Source of the DNA: Coprothermobacter sp.
GTDB taxonomy: Bacteria; Coprothermobacterota; Coprothermobacteria; Coprothermobacterales; Coprothermobacteraceae
DNA length: 64,000 nt
NCBI GenBank assembly: GCA_012842545.1
Contig: DUSQ01000035.1
Coordinates: 24,449 to 88,448, forward strand
Direction of reading: 5' to 3'
Both the position numbers and the translations under genes were made by a program. This document shows, piece after piece, positions 33,849-42,697 of this stretch (positions are counted from its first letter, which is position 1; each line of letters starts with the position of its first letter). The notes below the pieces were generated by a model. The model worked only from the letters and a program-made list of their open reading frames with translations, did not search any database and was not told the origin of the DNA.

Positions 33849-34961
33849 CTACTGCTGCACTCGTAAAACTTCACCTTCCAGGGCTACACTTGTAGCAGCG
33901 TTCATAATAGCCAAAGCTTCGTCAGCAGTGACATCCACTACGACGTCATCCACCAATACCTTCTTTGGAACTTGATTAGTATCCATTCCATTTAAAAAAC
34001 GTTGAGCATAAAGCAAGTTAGAACTTCTAATGGGATCATCACGTTCAACAAATGCGAAAGGAAATGGTTCCCCCACAATAGTGGGGTCCGAAAGACATTG
34101 CCAAGGAAGTCTGTCCAGATCTTCCAGACCAAACAAACCCACCTGTACTTTTCTCGTTCCCAAAACTCTTAGAAACGGACCAATAAGAGAATCGAATTCC
34201 AACTCTTCCAAAATACTTAAATCGTTAGACGGCTTCACTCTTAGGAGCAATGTGTCATATGGTACAGGAAAATCTTCCAAGGTAATTAGTTGCAAGTTCC
34301 TTTCAAGCACACTGCCGAATTTGTCAAGTAGCTCTTCTCTACTGAATTCTTTTACCAAAGCACTGGCTGTCTTGGGCCCGATTCCGTTCACACCCGGGAT
34401 GTTATCGGCGCTATCTCCCACCAAAGACTTGTAGTCCACAAAGCGTTCAGGAGCAAATCCAAATTCATCCAAGAAAGTCTTATAATCGTAGTGTTTAACT
34501 TGGGTAATACCCTTCTTAAAAGTTACAACTCTGGTGTTCTGCGTAATCAACTGCATCATGTCAGTATCAGAAGTATAGATCTCAACTTGAAAGTTCCAGC
34601 TTTCAAAAAAATGCGTTAGCGAACATATGGCGTCATCAGCCTCTTTCCCATCATACACTACGTAAGGAATAGAAAGCTGTGTGAGTACATCAGGTAACCT
34701 CTCTCTTTGCCAATGAAGCTCGTCAGGAGCTTTAGGTCTGTTGCTTTTGTACTCTTTAAATACTAATGTACGAGCCAGGGTCCCCTTAGCATCCCCCACA
34801 ATGATAAAGTGGCTGTGTGGTTCACCAAGAAGTTTTGACACGATGCGCAAGAAACCATAAATCCCCCCTGTGGGGAAACCGTCTTTTGTACTAAGCTTTG
34901 GCAAAGCATAGTAAGATCTGTAAAGCAAAGAATTGCTGTCCACTAAAATGACTTTCTTCAT
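33849..34961 (-). CDS. PolI-type 5'-3' exonuclease, truncated DNA polymerase I
   Basis: 370 residues. Residues 1 to about 275 are the 5' nuclease of DNA polymerase I: VDSNSLLYRSYYALP, KEYKSNRPKAP, KEADDAICSL, YTSDTDMMQLI, and VGDSADNIPGVNGIGPKTA (helix-hairpin-helix). The tail (LPWQ...VGEPFPFAF, then VTADEALAIMNAATSVAL) resembles the beginning of PolI's 3'-5' exonuclease domain, which stops abruptly. No polymerase domain follows; coaE does. It should still cleave flaps and RNA primers. Overlaps csaB by four bases. Confidence 0.87.
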   Translation of the reverse strand: MKKVILVDSNSLLYRSYYALPKLSTKDGFPTGGIYGFLRIVSKLLGEPHSHFIIVGDAKGTLARTLVFKEYKSNRPKAPDELHWQRERLPDVLTQLSIPYVVYDGKEADDAICSLTHFFESWNFQVEIYTSDTDMMQLITQNTRVVTFKKGITQVKHYDYKTFLDEFGFAPERFVDYKSLVGDSADNIPGVNGIGPKTASALVKEFSREELLDKFGSVLERNLQLITLEDFPVPYDTLLLRVKPSNDLSILEELEFDSLIGPFLRVLGTRKVQVGLFGLEDLDRLPWQCLSDPTIVGEPFPFAFVERDDPIRSSNLLYAQRFLNGMDTNQVPKKVLVDDVVVDVTADEALAIMNAATSVALEGEVLRVQQ

Positions 34962-35950
34962 TCCACGGCCTTCTCGATTTCTGACATCATTTTCTCGGCT
35001 TTTGCCTTTTGGTCAATGGAAAAATGTACCAACTTGTCGCTAATCTTTTCAGCATCTTTCAAAAGTGCGGCTAGCTTTGCTTTTGCCTCAGTTATGTTTT
35101 TTGCAAGCAGAGCGTCTTCGGGCAAACCTAAGGCTGCAGCTAACTCTCTTGCATACTCGGTAAGCTTCACGTCATAGGGAATGGCAATAAAAGGCAAGCC
35201 TGCAATGGTAGCAAGAATTCCCGCATGTAGTCTGCCTACAACAGCTCCTTTGTACTGTTTGAACAAGCTTATTATCTCCAGCACGCCCAATTCTAATCCG
35301 TCTATGAACGTCCCACCCGCAGCGGCAGTCATGGGTAGGTCTTTTCCAGGAAAGAAAATGACCATGTTGCCATCCACCTGATCCACGTCCAGGTTTTCCC
35401 ACTTGTGACTTGGAATATAAAGCACTGAATCGAAGACAGGTTTGTACCCAAAATACTGTTCGCCTGCCACTGTAAACACAACATCAGCAGCCAAATCACA
35501 ACACACACCACGACTCTGCAGCCAGTGGTAAGAATACTCATCCCTGACATATTTGCCATCTGCCATACGAAACGCTTTTACCGTCAACCTTTCACTTATG
35601 CTCCGGTTTATGGGACCTATGCCAATCCCGTAAAGATAAACTTTCTTACCAAAAAGCTTACCCAAGAATGGAGCCAAAAAGTAGTAAAACAAACTTTTGA
35701 AGCTGGTAGCATCTTGAAAAAGCCCCCCTGGGCCCTCCAGCACCACGTCACTTCTAACCAGTTCTCTAACCAACGTGAGTGGCTCAGCTTTCACAGATCT
35801 CACGTGAAAGTTCTTCATGGTATTTTCGGGGTTCTTGGACGCAACTGTTATGTGGGCTTTATGCTTTAACCTGGGTAATACTATTTCCAGAAAACCTTCA
35901 TCACCCACATTGAAGCCACCCCAATACCCTACCATTAAGACCTTTTTCAT
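34958..35950 (-). CDS. csaB: Polysaccharide pyruvyl transferase CsaB
   Basis: About 330 residues. MVGYWGGFNVGDEGFLE at the N-terminus, LEGPGGLFQDATS, YGIGIGP and GRLHAGILA with FIAIPYD are typical of the CsaB branch, which adds pyruvate to a cell-wall glycan so that S-layer (SLH) proteins can bind. The ATG at 35950 overlaps the preceding stop (ATGA); a TTG at 35974 with a closer SD is an alternative. The neighbours murA, wecB and tagO support an envelope-polymer role. Confidence 0.92.
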   Translation of the reverse strand: MKKVLMVGYWGGFNVGDEGFLEIVLPRLKHKAHITVASKNPENTMKNFHVRSVKAEPLTLVRELVRSDVVLEGPGGLFQDATSFKSLFYYFLAPFLGKLFGKKVYLYGIGIGPINRSISERLTVKAFRMADGKYVRDEYSYHWLQSRGVCCDLAADVVFTVAGEQYFGYKPVFDSVLYIPSHKWENLDVDQVDGNMVIFFPGKDLPMTAAAGGTFIDGLELGVLEIISLFKQYKGAVVGRLHAGILATIAGLPFIAIPYDVKLTEYARELAAALGLPEDALLAKNITEAKAKLAALLKDAEKISDKLVHFSIDQKAKAEKMMSEIEKAVE

Positions 35951-36276
35951 CTGTAACCCTGCTTCTTCCTCCAACTGACTTGCTTCAACATGAAGAGTAT
36001 ATCCGACTCAGAACTGGGAAGAGTAAAGATCTGCCATGGTTTGTAGCCGGCCTCCAAAGCAGCGTCACGAAGCTGTTCTGGTACAATAAGGATCGCCTTA
36101 TCGTGATAAATGATTTTCCCTTTATCCCAGTAGTAAACATCACAGTTTTTCTTTTTAAGTCTACCCACCTTTAGCGGAACTTTGAGTTCGTGCAGCCAAT
36201 CCTTAAGGGCAGCCTTGACTGCAATGACAGGAGCTGCACTCTTATCAATTTCAAGCAATATTGACTGCTTCTTCAT
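35947..36276 (-). CDS. Uncharacterised 109-residue protein
   Basis: Basic, soluble, no signal peptide or membrane span. Pattern: LLEIDKSAAPVIAV, a Lys-rich stretch LKVGRLKKKNCDVYYW, KGKIIYHDKAILIVPEQLRD and YKPWQIFTLP, suggesting a small alpha/beta fold. I do not recognise the family. It lies between murA (26-base overlap) and csaB (4-base overlap), so it is co-translated with envelope genes. No clear SD before the ATG. Confidence 0.6.
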   Translation of the reverse strand: MKKQSILLEIDKSAAPVIAVKAALKDWLHELKVPLKVGRLKKKNCDVYYWDKGKIIYHDKAILIVPEQLRDAALEAGYKPWQIFTLPSSESDILFMLKQVSWRKKQGYR

Positions 36277-37537
36277 CGCTTACAAGTTCAACTTTGGCAT
36301 CCAAAGCTCTTAGTTTTTGATGAATATTAGAATAGCCGCGCATGACATGCTCCATGCCGTAGACCACTGTTCTGCCTTCCGCAGACAAGCCTGCCACAAC
36401 CAAAGCAGCACCTGCCCTAAGATTGTTAGCGACAACTGGAGCACCGGTGAGCTTTTCCACACCAGTAATGATGGCAGTGTTGCCTTCCACTTCGATGTTT
36501 GCTCCCATTTTCCAAAGTTCACTTACGTGTCCCATTCTTCCATCGTAAACAGTTTCGGTTATTACTGACCTACCTTCAGCAGTGGCAAGAAGCGACATCA
36601 TCAGCGGCTGCAAATCAGTGGGAAAACCAGGGAAAGGCATGGTCTTAATTGTTATTCCCTTGGGACGTGGACTGGGCAGTACCGTAACCTCATGACCATT
36701 TGTTACCACAACTTCAATACCAGCTTCTTGCAGTTTGAAAAGCAGTGGTCTAAGGAAGGTAACGTCCACGCCATCCACCGTAATTGTGCCTCTTGTAGCT
36801 GCCGCAGCTATGGCATATGTTCCAGCTTCAATGCTGTCGCCCGATATTCTAAAGGTGACACCACCTATTTCTTTCTTTCCCTTAACACGTATAACCTTGG
36901 TTCCAAGGCCATGGATCTTAACACCGCAAGCCATCAAAAACTTTCCCAGTTCAACCACTTGCTGATCCTGAGCTGCGTTTTCAATGGTTGTTTCACCATT
37001 GGCCAAAGCACCTGCAATCATTATATTCTCGGTAGCACCCACACTGGGAAAGTCCAAGTAAACATATGCACCCTTTAGACCGCCCGGAGCTACCCCCACA
37101 ATGTTTCCACCCTGAATATCCAGGTCTGCGCCCATCAGGCTCAGACCCTTCAGATGAAGGTCAATGGGTCTTGTTCCAATATTGCAGCCTCCGGGCATAG
37201 GTAGCACCACTTTTCCCAAGCGACCAAGTAATGCCCCCAGGAAAAGCAAAGAACCCCTTATGGCTCCTGCCCCTGTGTGTGTGAGGTCGTAGTTTTTGAT
37301 GACTCCAGGCTTTATAGTGAGTCCATTACCCCATGTTACTTTGTACCCAAGAGACCTCAAAATGCCCATCATGGTTTTCACGTCGCCGATATCAGGGACA
37401 TTCGTCAGATACACTTTATCTTCACATAAAGCCGCTGCAGCCAAAATGGCTAAAGCGCTGTTTTTACAACCTTGAGCGGTTACTCTACCTTTTAGAGGAG
37501 TTCCACCGTCTATTATTAAAACACTCATCTTCTTCAA
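36251..37537 (-). CDS. murA: UDP-N-acetylglucosamine 1-carboxyvinyltransferase
   Basis: First committed step of peptidoglycan synthesis, target of fosfomycin. 428 residues: QGCKNSALAILAA, the loop MPGGCNIGTRPIDLH with active Cys118 (so fosfomycin-sensitive type), and FPTDLQPLMMSLLA. The start appears to be a TTG at 37537 overlapping the wecB stop (TTGA) with GGAGG 4 bases upstream; an ATG three codons later is 13 bases from the SD. Confidence 0.95.
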   Translation of the reverse strand: MKKMSVLIIDGGTPLKGRVTAQGCKNSALAILAAAALCEDKVYLTNVPDIGDVKTMMGILRSLGYKVTWGNGLTIKPGVIKNYDLTHTGAGAIRGSLLFLGALLGRLGKVVLPMPGGCNIGTRPIDLHLKGLSLMGADLDIQGGNIVGVAPGGLKGAYVYLDFPSVGATENIMIAGALANGETTIENAAQDQQVVELGKFLMACGVKIHGLGTKVIRVKGKKEIGGVTFRISGDSIEAGTYAIAAAATRGTITVDGVDVTFLRPLLFKLQEAGIEVVVTNGHEVTVLPSPRPKGITIKTMPFPGFPTDLQPLMMSLLATAEGRSVITETVYDGRMGHVSELWKMGANIEVEGNTAIITGVEKLTGAPVVANNLRAGAALVVAGLSAEGRTVVYGMEHVMRGYSNIHQKLRALDAKVELVSDEEAVNIA

Positions 37538-38664
37538 AACACCTCCTCGAATCTGGAAACAACAACATCACTTAAACCAAAACGGTAAGCCAGATGACTT
37601 GCAATCCTCTCAGAAGCTTTACCGTCTCCATAGGGGTTGGGCTGAGACATAACATATTCCCACCACCTATTCTGAACCACAAAATGGAAGTATTCTTTTA
37701 TTTTTTCTGCGTCGGGGCCAGCAAGGAATACAATCTTTCTCGGTATACCTTCGGGTCGCTCGGTCACATGCCTAAGGAGAACCACTGGCACGCCAAAATG
37801 AGGCCCTTCTTCCTGTATGCCCCCGCTGTCGCTTAGAGCCACTTTTGCCTTAGACAAGAGTCTCAAGAACTCATCGTACTCCATCGGATCTGTTAGTTGA
37901 ACGTTATCCACATCCTGCAAAATACCAAAGACAGTCTTCCTAACGGCGGGGTTCAAGTGCACTGGGAATACAAACTTGTAATCAGCAAATTCCAAAGCTA
38001 AATCTTTGACAGCATGACAGATTTCTTCCAAAGGTAAACCCCAGTTTTCCCTGCGATGGGCCGTTACCACCACCAGGTTTTCCTTGTTGGTGGCTTCTAT
38101 GCCCCATTTGTTTTGCATAATCATGAGGGCATCAATAACAGTGTTCCCGGTAATCAAATGTTCCCTATTGCCCAAGCCCTCACGCTCAAGGTTTTCCCAC
38201 GAAAGCTGAGTAGGTGGATACAAAACAGTACATAGGTCGTCAGTTAAAAGTCTGTTTGCCTCTTCCGGATAAGGATAACTCAGGTCCCCAGTTCGCAAAC
38301 CAGCTTCCACGTGCCCACAAGGTATTTTGTTGTAAAAGCTTGCCAAGGCACCGCCCAGTGTGGTCGTGGTATCACCGTGAACCAACACCAAATCGTATTT
38401 CCGCTCTTTAAACAAAGAAGACAACCCAGTAACACTCTTTGACAGTACTGATTCTAATGATTGGCTTTCCTCCATGATCATCAGATCAACCGTAGGTTTT
38501 ATACCGAAGGGACTGAGTCCTTGATAAAACATTTCTCTATGTTGTCCGGTGGCTATGAAGTCCACTTCGAATAAATCTCGCAAAGTCAAGTAAACAGGAG
38601 CCATTTTTATGGCTTCGGGACGTGTCCCTACCACCAAACCGATCTTTTTCTTCAGCTTACCCAC
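37534..38664 (-). CDS. wecB: UDP-N-acetylglucosamine 2-epimerase (non-hydrolysing)
   Basis: Interconverts UDP-GlcNAc and UDP-ManNAc for teichoic-acid-like or secondary wall polymers. GTRPEAIKMAPV, TGQHREMF, VHGDTTTTLGGALASFY, HRRENWG and SDSGGIQEEGP. About 376 residues from a GTG at 38664; a CTG at 38655 forming a CTGA overlap with the tagO stop is also possible. The longer open frame upstream lies within tagO. Confidence 0.93.
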   Translation of the reverse strand: MGKLKKKIGLVVGTRPEAIKMAPVYLTLRDLFEVDFIATGQHREMFYQGLSPFGIKPTVDLMIMEESQSLESVLSKSVTGLSSLFKERKYDLVLVHGDTTTTLGGALASFYNKIPCGHVEAGLRTGDLSYPYPEEANRLLTDDLCTVLYPPTQLSWENLEREGLGNREHLITGNTVIDALMIMQNKWGIEATNKENLVVVTAHRRENWGLPLEEICHAVKDLALEFADYKFVFPVHLNPAVRKTVFGILQDVDNVQLTDPMEYDEFLRLLSKAKVALSDSGGIQEEGPHFGVPVVLLRHVTERPEGIPRKIVFLAGPDAEKIKEYFHFVVQNRWWEYVMSQPNPYGDGKASERIASHLAYRFGLSDVVVSRFEEVF

Positions 38665-39626
38665 CCCATCAACAAAAGTGCGATTATACCAAGAACAATT
38701 GTAGCACAATACATTAATATGACCACTTGTTTGGGTGTCAATCCCCACTCTAGAAGCTTATGGTGTAAGTGTTTCCTGTCTGCAGTGAATGGATGCTGTC
38801 CCGATGCAAGACGCCTAAACCATGCAGAAAGCGTATCCTCTACAGGCAAGAAGAGTAGAAGCAAAAAACCCAAGAATATGATTCCAGCAGTACTCTTGAA
38901 CGTGCCAACAATGGACAAAATACCCAGTATGAAACCCAGCGTTTGAGCACCGCAATCGCCGATGAAGGTCTTCGCCTCAGGAAAGTTATAGGGCAAGAAT
39001 CCTAAAACAGCACCTGCTAATATTAATGCATCCAAGCCCACTGTAAAGATGCCTTTCTTGAAGGTTATGATGCTCGCAAAAATCAACACGATGGCACTAA
39101 TACCTGAAGACAGTCCATTTAGTCCATCTATGAGGTTGATAGCATTTGAGAGAAGTACTAGCCACAAAACAGATATGGTCATGGCTAACCACTTGGGAAA
39201 CACTGCGTAACGGCCTCCCCACAAGGTAACCACACCTATCTTGACGCCCATGAATACTACCGCGGCAGAAGCGCCTATTTGAACCAGGAATTTTATCCAA
39301 GCAGGCAAGTTGTATTTATCATCAAGCAACATGGCAAAGAAAAACAAAAGCACAGTAATTAACACACCGTAACCAAGAGGCGGTGCGGCGTGCCAAAACA
39401 AAAGTTCACCCAAGGTGAAGGCGAGCACCACTGCCAATCCCCCTACCCTGGGTGTGGCATCCTGGTGAACCTTACGTTCACTAGGATAATCTAAAAAACC
39501 ATACTTCCAGGCGAATTTAATACTCAAAGGAGTAAGCACCCAGCTTAGCAGAAAGGTACCTACTCCTGCCAAGAGCCCGAAAAGGTAGAGCTCACTTTGT
39601 GCCGAAAAGTCTATCACCGGCATCAC
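38652..39626 (-). CDS. tagO: WecA/TagO family undecaprenyl-phosphate GlcNAc-1-phosphate transferase
   Basis: Polytopic membrane protein (about ten spans, 324 residues) that starts polymer synthesis on undecaprenyl phosphate. KVHQDATPRVGG, LDDKYNLPAW, NAINLIDGLNGLSSG, FIGDCGAQTLGF, and the WecA-specific DRKHLHHKLLEWG, which distinguishes it from MraY. It begins with GTG-ATG near 39626, inside the end of upp. Paired with wecB. Confidence 0.93.
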   Translation of the reverse strand: MMPVIDFSAQSELYLFGLLAGVGTFLLSWVLTPLSIKFAWKYGFLDYPSERKVHQDATPRVGGLAVVLAFTLGELLFWHAAPPLGYGVLITVLLFFFAMLLDDKYNLPAWIKFLVQIGASAAVVFMGVKIGVVTLWGGRYAVFPKWLAMTISVLWLVLLSNAINLIDGLNGLSSGISAIVLIFASIITFKKGIFTVGLDALILAGAVLGFLPYNFPEAKTFIGDCGAQTLGFILGILSIVGTFKSTAGIIFLGFLLLLFLPVEDTLSAWFRRLASGQHPFTADRKHLHHKLLEWGLTPKQVVILMYCATIVLGIIALLLMGWVS

Positions 39627-40212
39627 CTAATCCGGGAAGGATGTAACCTTCCTCGTTCAGCCTTTCGTCCTCTGCGGCAAGGTAAAGCTCAATGCCATCT
39701 CCACAAGAGAGCACATTTTGTATGCCTTCTGGTGCAGCGATTATGGACAGCACCTTTATTTGGGAAACCCCTTGCTGTTTGAGAAGATCTATGGTGTATC
39801 GGATGGAATTGCCAGTAGCGAGCATTGGGTCAACTATGATGCAGACCATGTCTTCAATACCTGTAGGAAATTTTGCATAATACTCCACTGGCTTCAACGT
39901 TTTATGGTCCCTGTAAAGTCCAACATGCCCCACCTTTGCGTTTGGGATGACTTTAAGCACACCTTCAGCCATGGTAAGCCCTGCTCTAAGAATGGGTATG
40001 ATGGCAATCTTCCTACACAGAACAAACCCCGTTGTCTTAGCCAACGGGGTCTCCACCACTTGCTCAGTGAGCTCCAGGTTTTTAGTAGCCTCGTAAGTGA
40101 GGAACATTGCTAATTCCTGTACCAACTCCCTAAACTCTTTAGGTCCTGTGTTCTTATCCCGAAGCAAAGTAACTTTGTATTTAATTAAGGGATGATCGAC
40201 CACACTGAGCAC
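39592..40212 (-). CDS. upp: Uracil phosphoribosyltransferase
   Basis: Salvages uracil to UMP with PRPP. HPLIKYKVTLLRDKNTG at the N-terminus, ILRAGLTMAEG, and the PRPP loop VDPMLATGNS. 206 residues, GTG start immediately after the glyA stop, GGGGTGG upstream. rpiB-glyA-upp-wecB is the Firmicute order. Confidence 0.96.
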   Translation of the reverse strand: MLSVVDHPLIKYKVTLLRDKNTGPKEFRELVQELAMFLTYEATKNLELTEQVVETPLAKTTGFVLCRKIAIIPILRAGLTMAEGVLKVIPNAKVGHVGLYRDHKTLKPVEYYAKFPTGIEDMVCIIVDPMLATGNSIRYTIDLLKQQGVSQIKVLSIIAAPEGIQNVLSCGDGIELYLAAEDERLNEEGYILPGLGDAGDRLFGTK

Positions 40213-41460
40213 CTAGGACCACCCCTTGTATGCCGGGTAATGTTTTGTCAATTCCTTTACCAAACCTTTAAGTTGATTCTTTGTGTCATCACTCCTGGTG
40301 ATGAACAGTTCACTCATCTTTTCAGCAAGAAGCTTGCACTCTTCTTCCCTAAGTCCCCTAGTGGTTATGTTCGGGGTACCAATCCTAATTCCGCTGGCCA
40401 CTCGAGGAGGAAGCTTGTCAAAGGGAATTGCATTCTTGTTGACCACGATACCCACTTCAGCGAGCAATTCCTCCGCTTCTTTACCGGTAAGTCCTACCGT
40501 TGTAACATCCAAGAGCATGAGGTGGTTATCAGTTCCGCCTGTAACCACTCTGACGCCCTTGCTAGCAAAGGTCTCTGCCATGATCTTCGCATTTCTTACT
40601 ACTTGTGCAGAGTACTCTTTGAAAGAAGGCTCAGAATCTTCTTTAAAAGCAACAGCCTTTGCCGCAATAATGTGAACCAGCGGACCTCCTTGGACACCTG
40701 GGAAAACGGCCTTATCTATGGCTTTCGCATGCTCTGCCTTGCAAAGTATGAGTCCACCCCTGGGGCCCCTCAATGTTTTGTGAGTGGTAGTAGTAACCAC
40801 ATCAGCATATGGAACGGGGCTTGGGTGAACACCAGCAGCTACTAAGCCAGCAATGTGCGCCATATCCACCATGAAGATGGCCCCCACTTTGTCTGCTATC
40901 TCTTTGAACCCCTTAAAATCGATGAACCTGGGATACGCTGAAGCCCCTGCTATGATGAGCTTTGGTTTATGTTCCAATGCTAACTTTTCTACCTCATTAA
41001 GGTCAATGGTCTCAGTTATGGGATCAACCCCGTAATGAACAATGTTAAACCATTTGCCTGTCATGGAAACAGGAGCACCATGAGAAAGGTGACCTCCTGC
41101 CGAAAGTGACATGGACAGGATGGCGTCTCCCGGTTTAAGAAAAGCCAGGTAAACGGCTTGATTCGCTTGAGAACCAGAATGCGGTTGAACATTGGCATGA
41201 TCAGCGCCAAAAAGCTTCTTCGCTCTTTCAATGGCCAAAAGTTCAACCTGATCTGTTATTTCACACCCGCCATAGTAGCGAGCATTGGGATACCCTTCAG
41301 CATATTTGTTGGTAAAAATAGAACCTGTGGCCTCTAAAACTGCCTCAGAAGCCAAGTTTTCTGATGCGATGAGATCAAGCGTCTCCATCTGACGCATAAC
41401 CTCACGCCTCATAAGTTCAAAGATTTCTGGATCTTCCTCCTCCATGTGATCATATCTCAT
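40213..41460 (-). CDS. glyA: Serine hydroxymethyltransferase
   Basis: PLP enzyme making glycine and methylene-THF. LIASENLASEAVLEATGS, KYAEGYPNARYYGG, PHSGSQAN, DMAHIAGLVAAGVHPSP, and the PLP Lys in TTTTHKTLRGPRGG. 415 residues. TAAATG junction with rpiB. Methylene-THF also serves TrmFO, encoded in the same cluster. Confidence 0.97.
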   Translation of the reverse strand: MRYDHMEEEDPEIFELMRREVMRQMETLDLIASENLASEAVLEATGSIFTNKYAEGYPNARYYGGCEITDQVELLAIERAKKLFGADHANVQPHSGSQANQAVYLAFLKPGDAILSMSLSAGGHLSHGAPVSMTGKWFNIVHYGVDPITETIDLNEVEKLALEHKPKLIIAGASAYPRFIDFKGFKEIADKVGAIFMVDMAHIAGLVAAGVHPSPVPYADVVTTTTHKTLRGPRGGLILCKAEHAKAIDKAVFPGVQGGPLVHIIAAKAVAFKEDSEPSFKEYSAQVVRNAKIMAETFASKGVRVVTGGTDNHLMLLDVTTVGLTGKEAEELLAEVGIVVNKNAIPFDKLPPRVASGIRIGTPNITTRGLREEECKLLAEKMSELFITRSDDTKNQLKGLVKELTKHYPAYKGWS

Positions 41461-41922
41461 TTAAGCTTCACATCCTTTACCCAGGTTTTTCTCCTCGATT
41501 TTTTCTATTTTTCTTATCCTTCTTAGGTGCCTACCACCTTCGAAAGAAGTATTCAGGAACGTCTGTACAATTTCCATGGCCAAATCAGGCCCAAGCACCC
41601 TACCTCCCAAACACAGTACGTTCGCATCATTGTGTTGGCGAGCTTTCTTTGCCGCGTAAAGGTCATAGGCAAGCGCGGCCCGTATCCCAGGGAACTTATT
41701 AGCAGCTATGCTCATGCCAATTCCTGTTCCGCAAATGAGTATGCCGAAACCACCGTTCTTCGTGATATCAGTGCACACTTCCGCTGCGAAATCTGGATAA
41801 TCCACAGACTCAATGGAGTTTGTACCCTTATCAACTACTTCGTGACCAAGTTCTATGAGGTTCTCTTTTAGCCTTTCCTTTAGCTGATAACCAGCATGAT
41901 CTGCACCCATAACAATGCGCAT
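41461..41922 (-). CDS. rpiB: Ribose 5-phosphate isomerase B
   Basis: Interconverts ribose 5-phosphate and ribulose 5-phosphate. GADHAGYQLKE, DYPDFAAEV, active-site CGTGIGMSIAANK, and RQHNDANVLCLGGR. 153 residues. Its product feeds PRPP synthesis (prs). Confidence 0.96.
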   Translation of the reverse strand: MRIVMGADHAGYQLKERLKENLIELGHEVVDKGTNSIESVDYPDFAAEVCTDITKNGGFGILICGTGIGMSIAANKFPGIRAALAYDLYAAKKARQHNDANVLCLGGRVLGPDLAMEIVQTFLNTSFEGGRHLRRIRKIEKIEEKNLGKGCEA

Positions 41923-41947
41923 CTTACACGCACCTCCTCAAAAGAAA

Positions 41948-42697
41948 TCATACCCTGCGGGGACATGCACAGTGCTTTTCCTCCGGCATGGCTTTTATGA
42001 GGTCCAATATGAACATCTGCACCTGTGCGTTAAGTTTGTCCATTATATCGAGAACTTCTTCATGACTTACCTGATCCTGCAATCCAGCAGCGAAATTGCT
42101 TACAATGGCCAGAGACAAATAGCACATCCCAGCTTCTCTGGAAAGAACTACCTCAGGCACAGAAGTCATACCAACCACATCGCCACCTAACTTGGCAAAA
42201 GCTCTTACCTCAGCTGCCGTTTCAAAACGCGGCCCCTCGGTGACCACCATGACCCCACCTTTCCTCAAGGGGAAGGGAGTCTGAAGTTTTGAAGCCACTT
42301 CAATCATTTCAGGGCAATAAGGATTAGTCATATCCGTATGGACTACCTTTCCCTCCTCGAAAAACGTGGATCTTCTCCCCTTCGTAAAATCCAAGAACTG
42401 ATCAACTAATACCACCGTTCCTGGCTTAATTTCGGAGTTTAAACTTCCCACAGCGTTTGTAGCGATAACCCTCTGAGCTCCAAGACCTTGAAGAGCGCGG
42501 ATATTAGCTCTGTAATTCACCAAATGAGGTGGAACGGAGTGACCTAAGCCATGCCGTGGTAGGAAATACACCTCTCTACCGTCAACCTGAGCCACGAACA
42601 CAGTTACATCTCCGTATTCCGTATTCACGCTAATCTCCGTAGAAGGCACACCTTCAATCTTATAAATTCCAGATCCTCCAATGACACCAATTTTCAC
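41948..42697 (-). CDS. MTAP/PNP family nucleoside phosphorylase, likely 6-oxopurine (methylthioinosine) type
   Basis: 249 residues of the trimeric MTAP/PNP family: IGGSGIY, phosphate-binding RHG and NYRANI, TNAVGSL, VVTEGPRFET and GMTSVPEVVLSREAG. The base-recognition position is Asn201 (SNFAAG), whereas adenosine-specific MTA phosphorylases have Asp there; Asn is the mark of 6-oxopurine use. With the MTA/SAH deaminase gene just upstream (GTGA overlap), the natural substrate may be methylthioinosine, as in the Pseudomonas MTA-deaminase/MTIP pathway. A plain purine nucleoside phosphorylase is the alternative. C-terminus has an odd Cys-rich tail (HCACPRR). Confidence 0.88.
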   Translation of the reverse strand: MKIGVIGGSGIYKIEGVPSTEISVNTEYGDVTVFVAQVDGREVYFLPRHGLGHSVPPHLVNYRANIRALQGLGAQRVIATNAVGSLNSEIKPGTVVLVDQFLDFTKGRRSTFFEEGKVVHTDMTNPYCPEMIEVASKLQTPFPLRKGGVMVVTEGPRFETAAEVRAFAKLGGDVVGMTSVPEVVLSREAGMCYLSLAIVSNFAAGLQDQVSHEEVLDIMDKLNAQVQMFILDLIKAMPEEKHCACPRRV

